Shown: positions 60,251-64,000 of the stretch, in pieces | How positions within the stretch are numbered: position 1 is the stretch's first letter | Layout of the letters: the number at the start of each line of letters is the position of its first letter | Notes under the pieces: generated by a model | What the model was told of the DNA's origin: nothing | Seen by the model: only the letters and a program-made list of their open reading frames with translations | The model's database searches: none | Translations under genes and position numbers: made by a program | NCBI RefSeq assembly: GCF_024753245.1 | Contig: NZ_JANUGX010000029.1 | Location: forward strand, 1 to 64,000 | DNA: 64,000 nt | Source of the DNA: Massilia norwichensis | Lineage (GTDB): Bacteria; Pseudomonadota; Gammaproteobacteria; Burkholderiales; Burkholderiaceae_D | Reading direction: 5' to 3'

Positions 60251-61267
60251 TCAGGCAGCCAGCGGATTGGCCGGCACATTGGCGGCCAGCGCCTTGCCGC
60301 CTTCGACCGACATCTGGGCCGGCAGCGCGACGCCATTCTTGACGGCGGTCAGCTCGGCCAGGATCGACACCGCGATCTCATACGGCGTCTTGCTGCCGAT
60401 GTAGATGCCGATCGGGCCGTGCAACCTGGCGATCTGCGCTTCGCTCAGGTCGAATTCGCGCAGGCGCTCGCGGCGCCGCGCATTGTTGACGCGCGAGCCG
60501 ATCGCGCCCACGTAGAAGGCCTCGGTTTTCAGCGCTTCCATCAGGGCGAGGTCGTCGAGCTTGGGATCGTGGGTCAGCGCGATCACTGCGCTGCGGCTGT
60601 CGAGCTTCATCTCGAGCACGACGTCGTCCGGCATCGCGTGCACCACGTCCACGCCCGGCAGGGTCCAGCTGCCGCGGTATTCCTCGCGCGGGTCGCACAC
60701 CGTCACCTGGTATTCCAGCCCGACCGCGATCTGCGCCAGGAACTGCGACAGCTGGCCGGCGCCGATGATCAGCATGCGCAGGCGCGGGCCGTGCACGGTG
60801 ACCAGACGGCCGTCCGCCATGCGCAGCTGGTCTTCCGGGGCCGCGGTGGCCAGTTCGACCGCGCCGCTGTCCAGGTGCAGGGTGCGGCGGGTCAGCACGC
60901 GGCGCTGGGCCAGCGCCAGCAGTTCTTCCATGCGGCTGTGCGCGGCCAGCGGCTCGACCACCAGCTGGATCGTGCCGCCGCAGGGCAGGCCGAAGCGGTG
61001 CGCCTCGTCGGCCGAGATGCCGTAGGTGATGACTTCCGGCCGGGTACGCGTGATGCCGTGCTCGCGCACCGCGGCGATCAGATCGTCCTCGATGCAGCCG
61101 CCGGAGACGGAACCGACCACCTGGCCGTCGGCGCGGATCGCCATGGTCGCGCCTTCCGGCCGCGGGCTCGAGCCCCAGGTGCGCACCACGGTCACGTACT
61201 CGCAAGGGATTCCGTCGCGGAGCCATTGCGCGCAGGCGTGCAGCACTTCGAGGTCGATACTGTCCAT
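60251..61267 (-). CDS. xdhC: XdhC-family molybdenum-enzyme maturation protein
   Basis: This 338-residue XdhC/CoxI protein has VRTWGSSPRPEGATM and SVSGGCIEDDLIA near the start, an FAD/NAD-type Rossmann motif IIGAGQLSQFLAQIA at about 170-184 and a GAIGSRVNNARRRERL region. XdhC proteins insert sulfurated molybdenum cofactor into xanthine dehydrogenase. No xanthine dehydrogenase genes are in the window. AAGGAACC precedes the ATG. Confidence 0.88.
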   Translation of the reverse strand: MDSIDLEVLHACAQWLRDGIPCEYVTVVRTWGSSPRPEGATMAIRADGQVVGSVSGGCIEDDLIAAVREHGITRTRPEVITYGISADEAHRFGLPCGGTIQLVVEPLAAHSRMEELLALAQRRVLTRRTLHLDSGAVELATAAPEDQLRMADGRLVTVHGPRLRMLIIGAGQLSQFLAQIAVGLEYQVTVCDPREEYRGSWTLPGVDVVHAMPDDVVLEMKLDSRSAVIALTHDPKLDDLALMEALKTEAFYVGAIGSRVNNARRRERLREFDLSEAQIARLHGPIGIYIGSKTPYEIAVSILAELTAVKNGVALPAQMSVEGGKALAANVPANPLAA

Positions 61268-61329
61268 TCCGGTTCCTTTTATTGAGCAGCAGGTGCAGAC
61301 CGCATCCTAGCGCAAAGCCGGGATACGCG

Positions 61330-61962
61330 TCACAGCTGTCCCAGCACCTGGCGCACGGCCAGTTCGACGGTGTCGTAGGGGACGGCGCCACGCAGCGCCA
61401 GCGCCTGCTCCCAGGGGGCGCCTGGGCGGCGCAGCAGCATGATGGGCACGCCGGACACGCCCAGCCGGTGCGCCAGGTGTTCGTCGTCCAGGACCGCGGC
61501 CGTATGCCGGCCCTCCTGCAGCGCCTGGCGCAATGCGGCGGCATCCAGCCCGGCTTCCTGGCCGATTGCGCACAGGACGTCGATGTCGCCGATGTCGCGG
61601 CCCTGCGCGAAGAAGCCGCGGAACAGCGCCTCGTGCATGGCGGCGAAGCGCCCGTGCGAATCGGCGAAGGTGGCGGCCTCCAGCGCCAGCCGGCTGCGCG
61701 GCTGCACCGGCGGCAGCTTCAACAGCATGCCGCGCTGTTCGGCCATCGGATAGACGGCGCGGTTCCAGGTGCTGTGCAGGTAGTCGCCGTCGGGGTCGAG
61801 CGTGGGTTTCGGGTCGGGACGCAGTTCGAAGGCACGCCAGACCACCTCGAGCTGGCTGCCGAACTGCTGCTGCAGGCGCTGCAGGGCCGGCAGTTCGAGG
61901 TAGCAGAACGGGCAGACGTAGTCGCTCCAGACGTCGATGCGAAGTAAGGTGTCGGTAGCCAT
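61330..61962 (-). CDS. DsbA-family oxidoreductase (FrnE-like)
   Basis: This 210-residue cytoplasmic protein has the DsbA thioredoxin fold with CPFC near residues 17-20 (WSDYVCPFCYLE) and a late GVSGVPIMLL with the cis-proline. The FrnE/2-hydroxychromene isomerase-like group lacks signal peptides and helps redox handling of proteins. It ends 62 nt before xdhC on the same strand, so they may be co-transcribed. Confidence 0.85.
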   Translation of the reverse strand: MATDTLLRIDVWSDYVCPFCYLELPALQRLQQQFGSQLEVVWRAFELRPDPKPTLDPDGDYLHSTWNRAVYPMAEQRGMLLKLPPVQPRSRLALEAATFADSHGRFAAMHEALFRGFFAQGRDIGDIDVLCAIGQEAGLDAAALRQALQEGRHTAAVLDDEHLAHRLGVSGVPIMLLRRPGAPWEQALALRGAVPYDTVELAVRQVLGQL

Positions 61963-62025
61963 GGCCCATGTTACTGCGCGATGCCGGTGATGCCGCGCAC
62001 GCCTGCCCGGTTCAGGCGTCGGCGC

Positions 62026-62451
62026 TCAGGCAGCGCTATATTCCTGTTCGATCTCGTCCTTGCGGCCGACAGACGCGATATCGAGGATGACGGTGGCCTT
62101 GAAACTGTGGCTGGGGTGGGCGGCGCGGTGCTTGGCGAACCAGAACACCTCTTCGCGTTCCTCGTCCTCGTGCCAGGTCGCGATCAGCTTGTGCTCATCG
62201 GGCACGTCCTCGTAATCGAAGGCTTCCAGCGCCGCGTCCTCGACCATGTCGTGCCAGGCCTCGCAATCCTTGCCCCAGGCCAGAACGTAGCGGCAGCCGG
62301 CCGCCACCAGCCAGCGGCAGATCTCGGCCTGCCACAGTTCGTCGACTTCCTCCTCGGCCAGCACGATGGCGAGGAAGGGCGACAGGTGGTCGAGTTTCGG
62401 TGGTTCGGCGCCGGGCGGCAGCTGCAGGTAAGTCAGGATCTTCTTTTGCAT
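62026..62451 (-). CDS. Hypothetical protein (DUF-type, acidic)
   Basis: This 141-residue acidic cytoplasmic protein starts QKKILTYLQLPPG and has LSPFLAIVLAEEEVDELWQ, a GCRYVLAWGKDCEAWHD segment and WHEDEEREEVFWFAKH. I do not recognise a named function. No signal or membrane region is visible. It is divergent from the FAD enzyme gene at 62559. Confidence 0.6.
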   Translation of the reverse strand: MQKKILTYLQLPPGAEPPKLDHLSPFLAIVLAEEEVDELWQAEICRWLVAAGCRYVLAWGKDCEAWHDMVEDAALEAFDYEDVPDEHKLIATWHEDEEREEVFWFAKHRAAHPSHSFKATVILDIASVGRKDEIEQEYSAA

Positions 62452-62558
62452 GATGGCGCAAGCTTACCATCCAGCGCTGCCGTATGTGCGCGCCCTAACC
62501 GATGCCCCAGCCTGCTTCACCGAACATGAGCGGACGCTCAAATGGGAAGGACGTGCGC

Positions 62559-64000
62559 ATGAATCAGGAACAGGTGGTGGTGATCGGCGGTGGGCTGGCG
62601 GGCCTGTCCTGTGCGGTGGCGCTGGCCGACCGCGGGTTGAAAGTGACGGTGCTGGAAGCGGCGCCGGGCCTGGGCGGCCGGGCATCGAGCTGGGCGGAAG
62701 CGGCTACCTCCGACGTGGTCGACATCGGCCCGCACATCTTCCACTCCGAATACCACAACATGCTGACCTTCCTGGAGCGCCTCGGCACCAGCCGCCTGAT
62801 CACCTGGCAGCCAGGCAAGGTGCTGACCATCGCCAGCCAGCCGCAAGCCCTGGCGCTGGAGCACGCGCCGCTGCCGGCGCCCATGAGCCTGATGCCCAGC
62901 ATCTTCAAGGCGCCGGGCCTGCACCTGGAAGACTATCTGTCGATGGCGCCCACCGCCCTGCGCGGCATGGAATTCGGCGAGGAAGAGGTCGAGCAGCTCG
63001 ACGCCATCAGCGCCCTCGATTTCCTGCGCCAGGAGGGCGTGAGCGACAACATGATCGACTGGTGGTGGCGCTTCGCGGCCATGGTCGTGACCAACGTGCC
63101 GCTGGAGCGCTGCTCGGCGGCGTCGCTGCTGCGCGTCCACGCCCAACTGTCCGGCTACAAGGACCTGCACTTCGGCTTCGGTGCGGTCGGCCTGGGCGAG
63201 CTGTACACCGACCAGGCGACCAAGTTCATCGAGGATGCCGGCGGGCGCGTGCTGACCAGCGTAAAAGTGGCGTCGCTGCTGCTCGACCGCCGCATCGATG
63301 GCGTGCTGCTGGACGACGGCACCAAGTTGTTCGCCGAGACCACGGTCAGCGCCGTGCCGCCGCAGCAGTTGTTCGACATGCTGCCACCGAGCCTGGCCAC
63401 ACAGGCGCCGTTCGACCAGTTCGATCAGTTCGAGCCCAGTCCCTACATCTCCTGCTACCTGTGGTTCGACCGCGACCTCGAAACCGAACGCTTCTTCGCC
63501 CACAAATGGTCGCCGCGGCGCCTAAACTACGATTTTTATGATCTGTGCCAGATCCGCCATGGCTGGGAAGGCCGCCCGACGGTCATCGCCAGCAACATCA
63601 TCTACAGCCACCGCGCGCATGGCATGACGGACGAAGAGATCGTCCGCGAGACCGTCGCCGAGATCGCCGAATTCGCGCCGCTGGCCGCGCAAGCCAAGGT
63701 GGTCCACGCCGACATCCACCGCATCCCGATGGCGATCCCCTGCCCCACGGTCGGCTTCGAGCGCAAGCGCCCGCCGGCGCGCAGTCCCGTACCGGGCCTG
63801 GTGCTGGCCGGCGACTGGACCCGTACCCATATGCCCTGCACGATGGAAGGCGCCGTCAAATCCGGCTTTACGGCCGCCGAGGCAGTGCTGGCCGAACGCG
63901 GCGAGCATCTGCAGCTGGCGATCCCGGCGCGCACTTACGACGGCATCGCCGGCATGGTACGCAGCGCGGCGGCTGGCAAGCGTGGCGTGCCACCCGCGCC
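62559..64000 (+). CDS. FAD-dependent desaturase/amine-oxidase-like enzyme, 3' end cut
   Basis: The protein runs off the window after about 480 residues. The start has GGAAGG upstream and the FAD-binding motif VVVIGGGLAGLSCAVALAD with EAAPGLGGRASSW. Later parts show WRFAAMVVTNVPLERCSAASLLR, YLWFDRDLETERFF and the C-terminal FAD contact LVLAGDWTRTHMPCTMEGAVKSG. It belongs to the phytoene desaturase/HpnE group, acting on isoprenoid or squalene-type substrates. Exact substrate unknown. The C-terminal end is missing. Confidence 0.85.
   Translation, partial: MNQEQVVVIGGGLAGLSCAVALADRGLKVTVLEAAPGLGGRASSWAEAATSDVVDIGPHIFHSEYHNMLTFLERLGTSRLITWQPGKVLTIASQPQALALEHAPLPAPMSLMPSIFKAPGLHLEDYLSMAPTALRGMEFGEEEVEQLDAISALDFLRQEGVSDNMIDWWWRFAAMVVTNVPLERCSAASLLRVHAQLSGYKDLHFGFGAVGLGELYTDQATKFIEDAGGRVLTSVKVASLLLDRRIDGVLLDDGTKLFAETTVSAVPPQQLFDMLPPSLATQAPFDQFDQFEPSPYISCYLWFDRDLETERFFAHKWSPRRLNYDFYDLCQIRHGWEGRPTVIASNIIYSHRAHGMTDEEIVRETVAEIAEFAPLAAQAKVVHADIHRIPMAIPCPTVGFERKRPPARSPVPGLVLAGDWTRTHMPCTMEGAVKSGFTAAEAVLAERGEHLQLAIPARTYDGIAGMVRSAAAGKRGVPPA

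Overview
The window is high-GC, gene-dense DNA that looks like a betaproteobacterium. An Oxalobacteraceae relative such as Massilia/Telluria is my best guess, from the type VI secretion system (T6SS) gene style, the ArgP/ArgO pair, the monomeric isocitrate dehydrogenase and the REP-like GGGGACGACG repeats. The taxon is inferred from memory, not from a search. No rRNA, tRNA, CRISPR array, integrase or insertion sequence was seen.

Layout. (1) 40-6461, minus strand: a VgrG cassette made of VgrG, a DUF4123 adaptor, two DUF3304-type lipoproteins (probable immunity) and a Tle1/DUF2235-type phospholipase effector. (2) 6715-27894: a GNAT-type gene and then the most unusual part of the window, a roughly 20-kb cluster for export of double-glycine peptides. 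It holds a parvulin, an ABC exporter fusing two cNMP-binding domains to a C39 peptidase, a sigma-54 activator, a PP2C phosphatase, eight small precursor genes, a membrane Ser/Thr kinase, a secreted SUMF1-like protein, two DUF4399 proteins, an FHA-GAF-HD-GYP protein, a TolC lipoprotein, a double-FHA membrane protein and an HlyD adaptor. (3) 27897-38304: metabolic and accessory genes (P450, PQQ sugar dehydrogenase, icd, M20 peptidase, Tat tyrosinase, ModA-like protein, MOSC fusion). (4) 38301-57281: part of a T6SS locus (tssG, tssF, tssE, tssK) with two more vgrG genes, effector and immunity genes, PAAR genes and decayed remnants. (5) 57439-64000: housekeeping or accessory genes (crystallin-like protein, argP/argO, xdhC, DsbA-like protein, FAD amine-oxidase/desaturase cut by the window edge).

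How region 2 works together (inference). The eight peptides share a leader that ends in GG at exactly residue 26. The C39 domain of the exporter would cleave after GG while exporting through HlyD and TolC. Two sigma-54-type (-24/-12) promoters lie in front of the two peptide operons. They share 13 identical bases, and the activator gene overlaps the exporter gene by 4 nt, so peptide supply and export are probably co-controlled. A kinase, a phosphatase and three FHA domains form a phospho-threonine switch like the one that controls some T6SSs, here apparently attached to a type I secretion system. cNMP-binding and HD-GYP domains suggest second-messenger input. No immunity-like gene is evident in the cluster, and the commonest peptide core ends in a curlin-like Q-x-G-x-x-N motif, so an extracellular matrix or signalling role is as plausible as a bacteriocin role.
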